Source: Chryseobacterium echinoideorum
Lineage (GTDB): Bacteria > Bacteroidota > Bacteroidia > Flavobacteriales > Weeksellaceae
DNA length: 64,000 nucleotides
Assembly: GCF_007474535.1 (NCBI RefSeq)
Contig: NZ_VKNW01000014.1
Span: 22,490 to 86,489, forward strand
Reading direction: 5' to 3'
A model generated the notes under the pieces. The model made no database searches. It was not told the origin of the DNA and worked only from the letters and a program-made list of their open reading frames with translations. A program made the position numbers and the translations under genes. This document shows, piece by piece, positions 37,100 through 46,424 of this stretch (positions are counted from its first letter, which is position 1; each line of letters opens with the position of its first letter).

Positions 37100-37270
37100 T
37101 CTTAAAATTTTAAATTATATCAACAGTTTATCTCTATAAAATTGTGGTTGATATTCAAATTTTTGTTTATAAATTGTCTTTGGAAATAAAGCTCTTACTA
37201 AGATTTCTTCGCTGAGAAAAATGGAGTAATGCTGGCTTCATGATTATTTTTATTATTTTTGAATTGAAGT

Positions 37271-38395
37271 ATGGAACAACAAATCTACAAAGGGAAACTT
37301 ATTCGGTTTCATTGGTTAAAAATAAAGAAAAAGGAACAACTTACCAAAAATACTTTTTCTCTGGAATTTGAAATTCCTGAGGAATTGAAAAATAAATTTT
37401 CATTTGAGGCAGGTCAGTTTGTAAGCTTAAAGATTGATTTTCAGGACAGAATAGTTATTAATGACTATTCTATAACTTCAGCACCTTTTGAAAATACAAT
37501 CGATTTAGGTATCAAAATAAATTCTGAAAATGGAGCCGCATCACATATTTTCAAAGATTATCATGAAGAAGATGAAATTTTGGTAAGCGAACCCGCAGGA
37601 AGATTCACTTTAGTTTCAAAACCCAGCGAATTCAGAACGATTGTAGGGTTTGCGGCAGGAATCGGTATTACTCCAATTTTAAGTCATTTCAAAAACATTC
37701 TTCATGAAGAGCCCAGAACAAGACTGTTTCTTTTCTTCGGTAATAAGAGTTCTGAAGATACTGCCTATAAAAAAACTCTTGATCAATTAGCTGAAACTTA
37801 CGGTGACCGGTTTCAGATTTTCTATTTTTATTCTCATGAGAAGCCGGATAATCATTTTTTCTTCGGAAGATTAGACGAAAAAAAGTTGGGTTTAATTATC
37901 AATCAGATTTTACATCTTGATGATACGGATGAGGAATCTACTATTTGGGATGCTGTAGATGAAGTTTTAATCTGTGGAAAGGGAGAAATGATTAAATCTT
38001 TGGCAAATGCATGTTATCATCACGGAATTCCAAAGAAAAACATTCATTTTGAATTATTTGAAGAATTTAATGACGATATTTATCCTGTAGAAAAAGAATT
38101 TCCACTCATTGAAGATATTAAAGTAGAATTCAAACTCTTTGGAAAGCATTACGAAACAAATCTTGAGAACAACCGAAATAAAATTCTACAACAACTTCTT
38201 ACAAAAAATTTCCCGCTGCCGTATTCTTGCAAATCGGGGATTTGCGGAAGCTGTGAATGCACTTTAGAGGACGGCGAAGTTGAGCTGCTGGAAAATGAAT
38301 ATTTAACAGAAAGAGAAGAAGCTCAGGGGAAAATTTTAGCATGTATGGCTATTGCAAAAAGTCAGAAAATAAAGCTTAATTTTGATTTTAATTGA
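37271..38395 (+). CDS. FAD/2Fe-2S oxidoreductase (PaaE/ferredoxin reductase-like)
   Basis: A 374-residue electron-transfer protein in three parts. The FAD-binding barrel has INDYSITSAP near 73-82, the RxYS-like motif with Arg replaced. The NAD(P) domain has VGFAAGIGITPILSHF near 124-139. A C-terminal plant-type ferredoxin domain carries the cluster Cys residues in PYSCKSGICGSCECT near 317-331 and a last one in ILACMA near 359. An acidic linker sits between the NAD and ferredoxin domains. The order FAD-NAD-2Fe2S is that of PaaE/HCP reductases. Partner enzyme unknown. Its stop overlaps the next gene's TTG start (TTGA). Confidence 0.88.
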   Translation: MEQQIYKGKLIRFHWLKIKKKEQLTKNTFSLEFEIPEELKNKFSFEAGQFVSLKIDFQDRIVINDYSITSAPFENTIDLGIKINSENGAASHIFKDYHEEDEILVSEPAGRFTLVSKPSEFRTIVGFAAGIGITPILSHFKNILHEEPRTRLFLFFGNKSSEDTAYKKTLDQLAETYGDRFQIFYFYSHEKPDNHFFFGRLDEKKLGLIINQILHLDDTDEESTIWDAVDEVLICGKGEMIKSLANACYHHGIPKKNIHFELFEEFNDDIYPVEKEFPLIEDIKVEFKLFGKHYETNLENNRNKILQQLLTKNFPLPYSCKSGICGSCECTLEDGEVELLENEYLTEREEAQGKILACMAIAKSQKIKLNFDFN

Positions 38396-39009
38396 GAATC
38401 ATCAGAAACATATACCGATCGATTATTTTATCAATAGAAATTGTTTTTCTTTTGGTATGTCTTTCTAATGCATGGGTTTTTGGTTTGACAGGAGGAAGAA
38501 CGTATACTAAAATATCAAAAATTCCGCCTCGTGAAGTAGCTTTGGTATTGGGAACTTCTCCCAGAATGCGTTCAGGTTTATCAAATCCTTATTTTACGAA
38601 AAGGATGGATGCAACTGCGCTTCTCTATCATCACGGAAAAATTAAAAAAATAATTGTAAGCGGTGAAAAAAGCAAAGGGTATAATGAACCTGCTGCCATG
38701 AAAAATTATCTTATCTATCAGGAAGGCGTTCCTGAAGATATTATTATTGAAGATCCTGAAGGTTTCAATACTTATAAAAGCATTTTGCGTTGTAAAAACA
38801 CTTATAAAAAAGAAAATGTAATCATTGTTTCTCAAGGTTTTCATAACCTGAGAGCGCTCTTTTTCGCAAGAAATAATCATATGAATGCATTGGGCTTTGA
38901 TGCACAGGATGTATCAAAACCCGAAAGTTACTACCGAAATCAGTCCCGTGAAATTCTGGCGAGGGTAGTGGCAGTTGTCTATTTTATCTTAGGAATTTCT
39001 CCAGATTAA
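38392..39009 (+). CDS. SanA/YdcF-like DUF218 protein
   Basis: A 205-residue protein starting at TTG (38392), overlapping the reductase stop by four bases. One N-terminal membrane segment (about residues 10-30) is followed by a DUF218 domain: VALVLGTSPRMRSG near 45, FTKRMDATALLYHHGKIKKIIVSG near 63-86 and DPEGFNTYKSI near 118. It resembles SanA, an envelope-barrier protein in enterobacteria (vancomycin exclusion at high temperature). It ends against the TamL gene, whose 3' end overlaps it by four bases. Confidence 0.85.
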   Translation: MRIIRNIYRSIILSIEIVFLLVCLSNAWVFGLTGGRTYTKISKIPPREVALVLGTSPRMRSGLSNPYFTKRMDATALLYHHGKIKKIIVSGEKSKGYNEPAAMKNYLIYQEGVPEDIIIEDPEGFNTYKSILRCKNTYKKENVIIVSQGFHNLRALFFARNNHMNALGFDAQDVSKPESYYRNQSREILARVVAVVYFILGISPD

Positions 39010-41603
39010 AAAGGATATCCAAAAGCAATATTCAAGGTTGGTTTTAATGGCTGAAATTTATTGAATCTCCATCTTTCTCCGTCTGGTTTGTTAGGATCAT
39101 ATATTTTATACGCCAAATCTACTCTCAAGGTAATATAAGCAATATTAAGTCTCAATCCAACGCCGCTTCCGACACCCATTTCACGAATAAAACGATTGAA
39201 TTTAAACTGATCATCAAAGCCGTTATTTTCTGTATTCCATACGTTTCCGATGTCAGTAAAAATTGCGCCTTCATACATTTCCGTAAACGGGATTCTGTAT
39301 TCAATATTGGTGGTTAGTTTGATATTTCCCATCAGATAAGTACGTACTTTTTCATCAATCTGAGATCCTCCCGGACCAAGACCGCCAAAAGCGATCCATG
39401 CACGGATATCATTTGCTCCTCCGTTGAAATATGATCTTACAAAAGGCATCGTAGAAGAATTACCGTAAGGAATACCCAAACCGATAAACTGACGAAGTGC
39501 TAAAGTCTGATTTCCGTTGAATTTAAAATATTTTCTGACATCAAAATCAAATTTTACAAACTGTGCATAAGGAATTCCGAAAATTGTTCTTTCCGGGCTT
39601 CGGAGAACACCACCGCCATCATTTCTATTTTGATTAAAAATGCTAGGAATATTTCCTGCTAATTCAACTTTACCATTAAAATAAAATGCATTAGGGTAAT
39701 CTTTCTTACCAATTTCATTATAAATAAAATTATAGATCATTGACGAAATCAAAACATCCTGTGTCTGTCTGTCTTTATTAACAAGTGTCCCTCGAAATGA
39801 TAATAGATCGTCTGCTCTTTTTTTATCTAAACTATTTACATAACCATTGTCTGCCAAAATCTTTTCAGAGACTTGATCTATTGTTAATGCTCCCGAATTA
39901 AACTGCTGCTGAATCTGAGGATTATACACAAAATAATCATCAAAAACGGTTTGTCTCACCACATTATCGTTAACGAAAAAATCATAATAACTGTCTTTAT
40001 TCTTAGTTAAACTAAATAAAGTATTAAATAAGGTCAATCTATGTGACGATTGATCGTTCACATTGGCAAAATAATTTAATCCACTGTTAAAATTGGTTCT
40101 ACCTAATCCGATGTTGTTTTGTACCGATGCACCCAAAACTATAGATGTAGTAGGAGAGTATCGTTTAGGAATCAGTTTATAATAGCTGAAAGGAAGCAAT
40201 AATCTCGGAAAACTTAACGATGCCTGTGCAGAATATTCGTAAGCTAAAATTCTTTTATCCAGATTTTTTGGATTTCTGATAGATCCGAAAGTTCCCGCAA
40301 CACTTGTGGTAAGGTTTTCTGCACCTCCAAAAACATTTCTTGTCGTAAGATCAACAGATGGCGAAATACCAAAATTTAATAGCTGAGAATAATTCAGGTC
40401 TGTTCCTACTTTCAATTCATATTTATCCAATGGCTTCAAAACATAGAGAACATCTACAATACTGTCATTAGGTGCACTACCGCCACCTTGTCTTAAAGAA
40501 TCTCTTGCTTTCAGAATACTAAAATTGTTCATCGCTAAAAGGTTTCTTTTGGTAAGATCAAGCTTTTTCTGATCATATTGCACCTTACTGTCAACAATGA
40601 TTGCTCTCCATAAAGACGGTGTTTTATACTGATCATTTACTTTGTGAAATCTTATTCTTCGAAGACTGTCTTTTACTGTATGTTTAGGAAAATCTGACGG
40701 ACGATCAACTATCGCAACATCAATATTTCCGAAAGTAGCTCTTTTGTACGGTCTGTCTAAAGAATCTTTGTGAATTTCCAAAACCAGCGGAATTTCTTTT
40801 GTACTTTTGAGAGAATCTGCTACAAAACCTACTTCATCATTAGCAGCGTTAAATCTGTAATAACCATTATCGCGCATAAGTTCATTGATTCTGGAAATTT
40901 CTTTTTCTAAAACCGTCTGATCTAATATCTGTCCTTTTCTTACTAAGCTTTCATGAAGTCTCTGCCTGAAAACTCCTTTAATTCCGGCATCAGGAATATT
41001 GTAATAATATTCTTTGATATTGGTGGGTGTATTATGTTTAATTGAATAATTTACCCTGGCTTTTTTGGCAGCAGAGTCAAGTTGATGATTATACTTTACT
41101 TCAGCATCCCAAAAACCTCTGTATGTCATTCTGTTTTCTATCTGTTCTGCACTTTTTTCAGTTCTTGCCTGATCAAGAATTACAGGCGGAGTTCCAAAAT
41201 TGTGATAAAGCCTGTCCATAAAAAGACTTTTCCCTACACTGCTCTGCATATTGTATTTAATGAAAAGAGAATCACGGAGTTTTTGATTTCTCATTTCACT
41301 AGGATAAGTCATGTATTCACTCAGAAGGGTATCATATTTAGGATTGGCAGCATTGTAAAAAAGTAAACTAAGCGGTAGAAAGAGCAGTTGTTTTTTATTA
41401 GGTTTCTGCTGTACATAATCTTTCAGTTCTTCGTCAAAAAACTGTTTTTTATCTTCAAACTCAAAATTGTTTTGTGTAAGCAGATATTCTCCGTCGGGAA
41501 CTTTTTTTGTGGTACTACAGGCATAAAGTAATCCGACAAATGTTGCAAATGATATTATTTTATAATACTTTTGAGGAGAATTCTTAAAATGCTTACCGCT
41601 CAT
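39006..41603 (-). CDS. tamL: Translocation and assembly module lipoprotein TamL (BamA/TamA family)
   Basis: An 865-residue outer membrane protein with a lipoprotein signal (VGLLYAC, Cys29), which separates TamL from BamA. POTRA-like repeats cover about residues 100-400 and a C-terminal 16-strand barrel follows (from about 420; the terminal residues FGYPF end in Phe). SFNGGANDIRAWIAFGGLGPGG near 725 is the conserved barrel motif of the Omp85 family. It helps to insert outer membrane proteins together with TamB, which is not adjacent here. Its start overlaps the divergent trmH start, so its promoter must lie inside trmH. Confidence 0.9.
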   Translation of the reverse strand: MSGKHFKNSPQKYYKIISFATFVGLLYACSTTKKVPDGEYLLTQNNFEFEDKKQFFDEELKDYVQQKPNKKQLLFLPLSLLFYNAANPKYDTLLSEYMTYPSEMRNQKLRDSLFIKYNMQSSVGKSLFMDRLYHNFGTPPVILDQARTEKSAEQIENRMTYRGFWDAEVKYNHQLDSAAKKARVNYSIKHNTPTNIKEYYYNIPDAGIKGVFRQRLHESLVRKGQILDQTVLEKEISRINELMRDNGYYRFNAANDEVGFVADSLKSTKEIPLVLEIHKDSLDRPYKRATFGNIDVAIVDRPSDFPKHTVKDSLRRIRFHKVNDQYKTPSLWRAIIVDSKVQYDQKKLDLTKRNLLAMNNFSILKARDSLRQGGGSAPNDSIVDVLYVLKPLDKYELKVGTDLNYSQLLNFGISPSVDLTTRNVFGGAENLTTSVAGTFGSIRNPKNLDKRILAYEYSAQASLSFPRLLLPFSYYKLIPKRYSPTTSIVLGASVQNNIGLGRTNFNSGLNYFANVNDQSSHRLTLFNTLFSLTKNKDSYYDFFVNDNVVRQTVFDDYFVYNPQIQQQFNSGALTIDQVSEKILADNGYVNSLDKKRADDLLSFRGTLVNKDRQTQDVLISSMIYNFIYNEIGKKDYPNAFYFNGKVELAGNIPSIFNQNRNDGGGVLRSPERTIFGIPYAQFVKFDFDVRKYFKFNGNQTLALRQFIGLGIPYGNSSTMPFVRSYFNGGANDIRAWIAFGGLGPGGSQIDEKVRTYLMGNIKLTTNIEYRIPFTEMYEGAIFTDIGNVWNTENNGFDDQFKFNRFIREMGVGSGVGLRLNIAYITLRVDLAYKIYDPNKPDGERWRFNKFQPLKPTLNIAFGYPF
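41543..41573 (+). promoter_or_regulatory. Promoter of the TrmH-family gene, inside tamL
   Basis: TTG (41543-41545), 20 bases, then TACTTTTG (41566-41573) fits the sigma-ABfr consensus. A start near 41580 gives a leader of about 9 bases before ATG 41589. A reverse -7 box (TATTTTTG on the minus strand, 41646-41653) inside trmH could serve tamL. Confidence 0.6.
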
Positions 41604-42314
41604 ACAATTAAAATTTTACAATCTTTAGATAAAAAGAAGTTCAGGCAAAAATACAACTTGTTTTTGGTTGAAGGTAATAAAACTATAATGGAACTTCCTA
41701 ATTCTAACTTTAAAATTAGGGAAATATTTTCTACACACCCCAATAATTTTCTTTCAGAAGAAGTGAAGTTTACACAGATCTCTGAAAATGAACTAAAAAA
41801 AATAAGTTTTCTTAAAAACCCTAAAGATTCGGTGGCTGTTTGTGTTCTTCCTGACAATAGTAAATTGGAAGAAAAAAATTTCCAATTGGTATTAGACGGA
41901 ATACAGGATCCAGGGAACTTAGGGACAATTATTAGACTTGCAGATTGGTTTGGTATAGAACAGATTATCTGCAGTGAAGATACCGTAGATTTTTACAATC
42001 CCAAAGTTATACAGGCAACAATGGGTTCATTCACAAGAGTAAATATGGCGTATTGCAATTTGACAGAATATCTTTCCGCAACCCAAAATACGAATATCGG
42101 AACCGACATGGAAGGGGAAAATATTTATCAGTTTGAGCAACCTCAAAAAATTAATTTAATTTTAGGGAATGAAGGAAACGGAATGAGAAAAGAAACTGAA
42201 GATCTACTTCATAAAAAAATAAGCATCCCGAGATTCGGAAAATCGCAGTCTACAGAAAGCCTGAATGTTTCTATGGCTGCCGGAATAATTCTTGGCCAGC
42301 TTTTTAGAATTTAA
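41589..42314 (+). CDS. TrmH/SpoU family RNA 2'-O-methyltransferase
   Basis: About 241 residues from the ATG at 41589 (a TTG at 41571 would add six residues but lies inside the promoter). The N-terminal substrate domain has KKKFRQKYNLFLVEGNK near 16-32. The knotted methyltransferase domain has DGIQDPGNLGTIIRLADWFG near 103-122, LILGNEGNGMR near 196-206 and SLNVSMAAGIIL near 223-234, the three SpoU motifs. It methylates rRNA or tRNA; the target nucleotide is not evident. Its start overlaps that of tamL by 15 bases on opposite strands. Confidence 0.92.
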   Translation: MLTAHTIKILQSLDKKKFRQKYNLFLVEGNKTIMELPNSNFKIREIFSTHPNNFLSEEVKFTQISENELKKISFLKNPKDSVAVCVLPDNSKLEEKNFQLVLDGIQDPGNLGTIIRLADWFGIEQIICSEDTVDFYNPKVIQATMGSFTRVNMAYCNLTEYLSATQNTNIGTDMEGENIYQFEQPQKINLILGNEGNGMRKETEDLLHKKISIPRFGKSQSTESLNVSMAAGIILGQLFRI

Positions 42315-42325
42315 GGGTAAAAAAA

Positions 42326-42368
42326 GTTAGAGAGTAGTAGAAATATAAAGATCATCTTACTCTCCAAC
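42326..42368. terminator. Possible bidirectional hairpin between converging genes
   Basis: GTTAGAGAGTA (42326-42336) pairs with TACTCTCCAAC (42358-42368) with one G-T wobble. It has no good T run, so it is a weak terminator candidate. Confidence 0.4.
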
Positions 42369-42376
42369 TCTCCAAT

Positions 42377-42874
42377 TTATATCAATTGTTCCATACTTGA
42401 TACACTTTTACTTTTCTGATAGGCTTCTAATTTTTTACGAATAAACTTTAAGGCAACCGGTGCTACATATATAAGCGCTGCACCCAGAATTTTCTTCTTC
42501 CAGTTAGAGCTTTTCATGTTTTTCTTTGCATAATTAGCCACAAACGCAGTTACTGCAAGTTTCATAACGGTATCCATTGCACCACCTTTTAAAGTACTTC
42601 CTGCAATGCCTACTGCTGTATTTTTGCTCAAGATGAGATCTTTTACTTCAGAGGTTATCTGTTTCGCAATCACATCTTTTCTTATAACTGTCTTTTCTTC
42701 GCCGTTTTCATCTATTTTTTCTTTCAGATACTGATCAGTAAGTCCGTTGGTAAATGCACTAAGGCTCTCTTTTGTATTTTTAAAAGTTAAAAGTCCTTCA
42801 AGATCGGTAATTTCTTCTTTCAGAAGTTTCTTTTTTCTTTTGAGTTCTTCTAAGCTATTGTAATTTCTTCCCAT
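42377..42874 (-). CDS. Hypothetical protein of a YtxH/holin-like gene trio
   Basis: A 165-residue protein. Residues 1-50 form a charged helix (LEELKRKKKLLKEEITDLEGLL) that looks like a coiled coil. A hydrophobic, Ala/Gly-rich stretch at about 88-120 and another at about 130-145 could associate with membranes. The last ~20 residues are basic and polar. I know no family name. It starts four bases after the small membrane protein gene upstream, and the three genes here look like an envelope-stress set. Confidence 0.7.
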   Translation of the reverse strand: MGRNYNSLEELKRKKKLLKEEITDLEGLLTFKNTKESLSAFTNGLTDQYLKEKIDENGEEKTVIRKDVIAKQITSEVKDLILSKNTAVGIAGSTLKGGAMDTVMKLAVTAFVANYAKKNMKSSNWKKKILGAALIYVAPVALKFIRKKLEAYQKSKSVSSMEQLI

Positions 42875-42878
42875 AATT

Positions 42879-43187
42879 TTAATAATTTAAGAATTGGATT
42901 ACTTTATCTGCGACCATATTCACAATTTTTTTCTTAAAAATCATCACTAAAATCATGATGAATAAATAAAACCCTGCTACAATAAGAAAGCCGAATGAAT
43001 AATTATCAAGTGCTTTTCCGATAAGAAACGCCAAACCAAAATTGAAAAGAATGATAAAAAAGCCAAAAGCCACCAGCAAAATAACGAGATAGGCTATTAC
43101 ACCGGCTGAAATTGAAGATTTTTCTGTTGCCTCAATTTTTAGCAGATCTATTCTTTTAGATGCATATTCTTTTATAGTTTCGATCAT
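42879..43187 (-). CDS. Phage holin family / Holin-X-like small membrane protein
   Basis: A 102-residue protein with an N-terminal amphipathic region (KEYASKRIDLLKIEATEKSS), then two membrane helices (about 28-52 and 62-84) and a basic tail. This matches the competence-like or holin-X superfamily of chromosomal membrane proteins, which are not phage-derived in most Bacteroidota. It overlaps no gene and sits four bases before the coiled-coil gene. Confidence 0.78.
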   Translation of the reverse strand: MIETIKEYASKRIDLLKIEATEKSSISAGVIAYLVILLVAFGFFIILFNFGLAFLIGKALDNYSFGFLIVAGFYLFIMILVMIFKKKIVNMVADKVIQFLNY

Positions 43188-43208
43188 TCTTTTATTTTTT
43201 AAAGTTAT

Positions 43209-43240
43209 AAAAAAAGGAACTCATTTACAAAGTTCCTTTT
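43209..43240. terminator. Hairpin between the YtxH and holin-like genes
   Basis: AAAAGGAACT (43212-43221) pairs with AGTTCCTTTT (43231-43240) around a 9-base loop. On the minus strand it is followed by seven T, so it could end or attenuate transcripts from the YtxH gene before the two downstream genes. Confidence 0.75.
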
Positions 43241-43265
43241 CTATTATTTAATATAAAATTAAATA

Positions 43266-43613
43266 TTAATTTTTAAGATCATTCAATCCGGATTCAACAT
43301 CTTTTACCATATCAGTGGTTTTTGATACAATCTGATCTTTATATTTATCATATCCGTCTTTTACGGTATGAGCAACATTATTTGCCGTTTCTTTGAAAGT
43401 AGAAGAAATATTTCCGTACTGGTCTTTCACTTTTTCAGATACTTCGCCATATTTATTTTTAGCTTGATCCTTAAGATCTTCTGCTTTATTCTTGATTTTT
43501 TTTCTGGTTTCTTTTCCCTCTTCAGGAGCGTAAAGCATTCCTAAAACCACACCTGCTGCAGCACCTGCTAAAAGTCCTGCCAAAATACCTGCTGTATTAT
43601 TTTTTTTAGACAT
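43266..43613 (-). CDS. YtxH domain-containing protein
   Basis: A 115-residue protein with an N-terminal glycine/alanine-rich membrane segment (GILAGLLAGAAAGVVLGMLYAPEEG, residues 9-33), the YtxH signature including LYAPxxGxxTR. A long charged helical region with the repeated K-D-x pattern (about 38-115) resembles stress-induced LEA-like repeats. YtxH proteins are general-stress envelope proteins. First gene of the trio, separated from the others by a hairpin. Confidence 0.88.
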   Translation of the reverse strand: MSKKNNTAGILAGLLAGAAAGVVLGMLYAPEEGKETRKKIKNKAEDLKDQAKNKYGEVSEKVKDQYGNISSTFKETANNVAHTVKDGYDKYKDQIVSKTTDMVKDVESGLNDLKN

Positions 43614-43690
43614 TTTTTGTTTCTTTAATAGTTAGTATAATAATATTTGGTAAATAAGATTACAATTTATATACCAATCAGTTTTAATAA

Positions 43691-44377
43691 TCAATAAAAA
43701 TCGTTAATTTTTTTTAAATGATAAAGAATACTTTCAATCGTCTGAGATTTCGATAAGTTGGTATTATCTATCTCAATTGCATCATCGGCTTTTTTTAAAG
43801 GAGAAATTTCTCTTTCACTGTCTATGCGGTCTCTTTCAATCAAATTTTCTCGTACCTGATCAATATTAGCATCCAATCCTAATGACAGAAGTTCGTCATA
43901 TCTTCTTTTGGTACGTTCTTCAATACTTGCGGTAAGAAAAAACTTAAAATCTGCACTAGGTAAAACAACCGTTCCGATATCTCTTCCATCCATAATAACA
44001 CCGCCATTTCTTGCGATTGATCTCTGAGTTTCAAGCAGAAAATCTCTTACCTCTTTTTGTTTGGCAATAAAGCTCACCTGATCAGAAACTTCGGCTGTTC
44101 TTATTTCTTTTGAAACATTGATTTGGTTGACATACAAAACCAACTCATCTTCATCTCTTTTAAATTCCAGTTTGATGGATGCGAAAGATTCATAGAGTTT
44201 CTGTAAGTTGATATTGCCGTCTTTATCTGTACAGTTTTGGAGAGCAAACCATGTAATCCCACGATATAAAGCACCTGTGTCCAAATGTACGATTCCAAGT
44301 TTTTCGGCAATGATTTTTGATATTGAACTTTTTCCTGTGGATGAATAGCCGTCAATAGCAATTACTGGTTTTTTCAT
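43691..44377 (-). CDS. cmk: (d)CMP kinase
   Basis: A 228-residue nucleoside monophosphate kinase. The P loop GYSSTGKSSISK lies at residues 9-20, and DTGALYRGITWFAL near 33-46 is the CMP-binding region. MDGRDIGTVVLPSADFKFFLTAS near 126-148 and RRYDE near 155 complete the family pattern. It phosphorylates CMP and dCMP with ATP. It lies 60 bases downstream of porQ on the same strand, a pairing often seen in flavobacteria. Confidence 0.96.
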   Translation of the reverse strand: MKKPVIAIDGYSSTGKSSISKIIAEKLGIVHLDTGALYRGITWFALQNCTDKDGNINLQKLYESFASIKLEFKRDEDELVLYVNQINVSKEIRTAEVSDQVSFIAKQKEVRDFLLETQRSIARNGGVIMDGRDIGTVVLPSADFKFFLTASIEERTKRRYDELLSLGLDANIDQVRENLIERDRIDSEREISPLKKADDAIEIDNTNLSKSQTIESILYHLKKINDFY

Positions 44378-44436
44378 AAGACAAATTTCAAGAAATTTTA
44401 TGAAAAAATCAAGGATATAGACAGGAATCTGTTTTT

Positions 44437-45429
44437 TTATTCTCCGTGACGGGTATTCAAATCTACGGAAATACCAATCTGATTAACATTGGAAGCATTA
44501 TGATAGCGTACGTGGGCATAATCTATCCGGAATCTGGAAATCTTCAGCCCGAATCCTCCGGAAATACCGGAAAAATTTCGCTGGTCCAATACGGCAAGTT
44601 CGCTACCCCTTCTTGCGTTATAACCCAATCTGATATTAAATCCTCTCTCCGGAAAAAGCTCTGCTCCTACTGAAAAGTGATCTGCTATTTTTCTGCCTAT
44701 CCCAACTTCCTGTTCATTGATGTTGTAATCTGAAGAAATATCAAACTTCTGTAAATCATGAGCCGTAATTGTTACCGCAAGAGGAAAATTCTTTAAAATT
44801 CTTGTATAGCCTAAATCTATTCTGAAAGGCAGATTTTCTCTTACCCCGTTAAAAGAGCTTAGCTGATATCCAAAATTCCGGAAAACAACTGATGCCGCTT
44901 CTTTATTGATTTTATTATGATAGGTAATTCCGGCAGTTCCTGCGATAGCAGAAGATGTATAGGTATCAATTTTTGATGTGATAAAATTAAGACCACCTCC
45001 AATCGTCCAGTCTTCTTCAAACTGATAGGCATATCCTGCACCTACAGAAACATCTGAAGCTGTAAAATCACCCATTTCGAAACCGCTTTCGTCAGTTCGA
45101 GGAATATTTCCATAGTTCATATATCTTGCGTTCAGCGTCACCATGTGACCATTATCCAGATCTCTTGCGTAGGCAATAGTACCGTATTTTGAGTCTGCAA
45201 GATATGCTGCTGCATTTACTGAAAGCTGATTGTGGGATTCCTTATTTAGTAACGCAGGATTAGCAATAGCAAAAGATACATCCTGATCTCTTATGCTTAT
45301 GACGTCACCTCCGAGAGCTGCCTGTCTTGCAGAAACAGGGATATTCAGAAAAGGATAAACATTCGTCCCATTCTGAGCAAACGAAACAATTCCTGAAAGA
45401 AACAGTGGAAATAGTAATAATTTCTTCAA
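44437..45429 (-). CDS. porQ: Type IX secretion system protein PorQ
   Basis: A 330-residue outer membrane beta-barrel protein with a signal peptide ending at VSFAQ (residue 19). The conserved FLNIPVSARQAALGGD lies near residues 27-42, and the barrel strands end in ISVDLNTRHGE. PorQ works with PorU and PorV in the attachment complex that handles cargo at the cell surface. No T9SS cargo C-terminal domain was noticed in this window. It diverges from pyrH. Confidence 0.9.
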   Translation of the reverse strand: MKKLLLFPLFLSGIVSFAQNGTNVYPFLNIPVSARQAALGGDVISIRDQDVSFAIANPALLNKESHNQLSVNAAAYLADSKYGTIAYARDLDNGHMVTLNARYMNYGNIPRTDESGFEMGDFTASDVSVGAGYAYQFEEDWTIGGGLNFITSKIDTYTSSAIAGTAGITYHNKINKEAASVVFRNFGYQLSSFNGVRENLPFRIDLGYTRILKNFPLAVTITAHDLQKFDISSDYNINEQEVGIGRKIADHFSVGAELFPERGFNIRLGYNARRGSELAVLDQRNFSGISGGFGLKISRFRIDYAHVRYHNASNVNQIGISVDLNTRHGE

Positions 45430-45534
45430 ATCAGTATATAATTAATGCAAAAATAATTCTTTTTGCTGCTTATCAAAATATTTCTGTCAATATTTATCTA
45501 CAAATATTTTTCTTTTTTCAATATTTATAATGAT

Positions 45535-45542
45535 TATATTTG
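45535..45542 (+). promoter_or_regulatory. -7 element of pyrH
   Basis: TATATTTG matches TAnnTTTG exactly; the -33 side is only a T-rich stretch. Transcription would begin near 45549, downstream of the ATG at 45530, which rules out that start and supports 45596. Confidence 0.6.
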
Positions 45543-45595
45543 CAGAGTTAATTTTTCAGACCAATTATTCTGAAATAAATTTATTAAAATTTAAA

Positions 45596-46303
45596 ATGAA
45601 ATATAAAAGAATCCTTCTTAAACTGAGCGGTGAAGCTTTGATGGGCAACAGACAATATGGCATAGATAATGACCGACTGATGGAATATGCACAGGAAATA
45701 AAAAATGTAGTTGATAAAGGTTGTGAAATTGCCATTGTAATCGGAGGAGGAAATATTTTCCGTGGTGTAGCCGGAGCAGCAAAAGGGATGGACAGGGTTC
45801 AGGGAGATTACATGGGAATGCTTGCGACAGTAATCAATGGAATGGCTTTGCAGGGTGCCTTGGAAGATGCAGGGATCAAAACGAGGCTTCAGTCTGCTAT
45901 AGAAATGGATAAAGTTGCAGAACCTTTTATCAAAAGAAGAGCCGTACGACATCTTGAAAAGGGTAGAGTAGTCATTTTTGGTGCAGGTACAGGAAATCCT
46001 TATTTTACAACAGATACAGCCGCAACTTTAAGAGCCATAGAAATTGATGCAGATGTAATTTTGAAAGGAACAAGAGTAGACGGAATATATGACAGCGATC
46101 CTGAGAAAAATGTAAATGCCGTAAAATACAATTCGCTCACCTTTGATGAAGTGTATGAAAAAAACCTTAAGGTAATGGATATGACTGCCTTTACATTAAG
46201 CCATGAAAACAAACTTCCAATTATTGTTTTTGATATGAATAAAGAAGGCAACCTTCTTAAAATTGTTGAAGGCGAAAATATTGGAACATTAGTTGATTTG
46301 TAA
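45596..46303 (+). CDS. pyrH: UMP kinase
   Basis: A 235-residue hexameric bacterial UMP kinase starting [17 protein letters not shown]. The ATP/UMP loop [11 protein letters not shown] lies near 46-56, [17 protein letters not shown] near 69-85, and [20 protein letters not shown] near 126-145. The upstream ATG at 45530 would add 22 residues with no family counterpart and precedes the predicted transcription start. It makes UDP, the first step toward CTP and UTP. frr follows 121 bases downstream, the common pyrH-frr order. Confidence 0.97.
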   Translation: MKYKRILLKLSGEALMGNRQYGIDNDRLMEYAQEIKNVVDKGCEIAIVIGGGNIFRGVAGAAKGMDRVQGDYMGMLATVINGMALQGALEDAGIKTRLQSAIEMDKVAEPFIKRRAVRHLEKGRVVIFGAGTGNPYFTTDTAATLRAIEIDADVILKGTRVDGIYDSDPEKNVNAVKYNSLTFDEVYEKNLKVMDMTAFTLSHENKLPIIVFDMNKEGNLLKIVEGENIGTLVDL

Positions 46304-46424
46304 TTGGCACTGCTTATAATAGATTTGATGATTTTAGATCAAATGATTTAAATAGTCAGATATTATTTATTGCTCATTACTTATCACTTGTAATATGTGT
46401 AATTTATCAAATTTTTATTATATA

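Noticed and set aside
42377..43613. Prophage remnant suggested by the holin-like protein
   Set aside because: No phage structural, lysis or integrase genes are nearby; YtxH and holin-like proteins are common chromosomal stress genes in this phylum.
45530..45595. Upstream ATG for pyrH
   Set aside because: It precedes the predicted transcription start and adds residues absent from UMP kinases; 45596 fits the family start.
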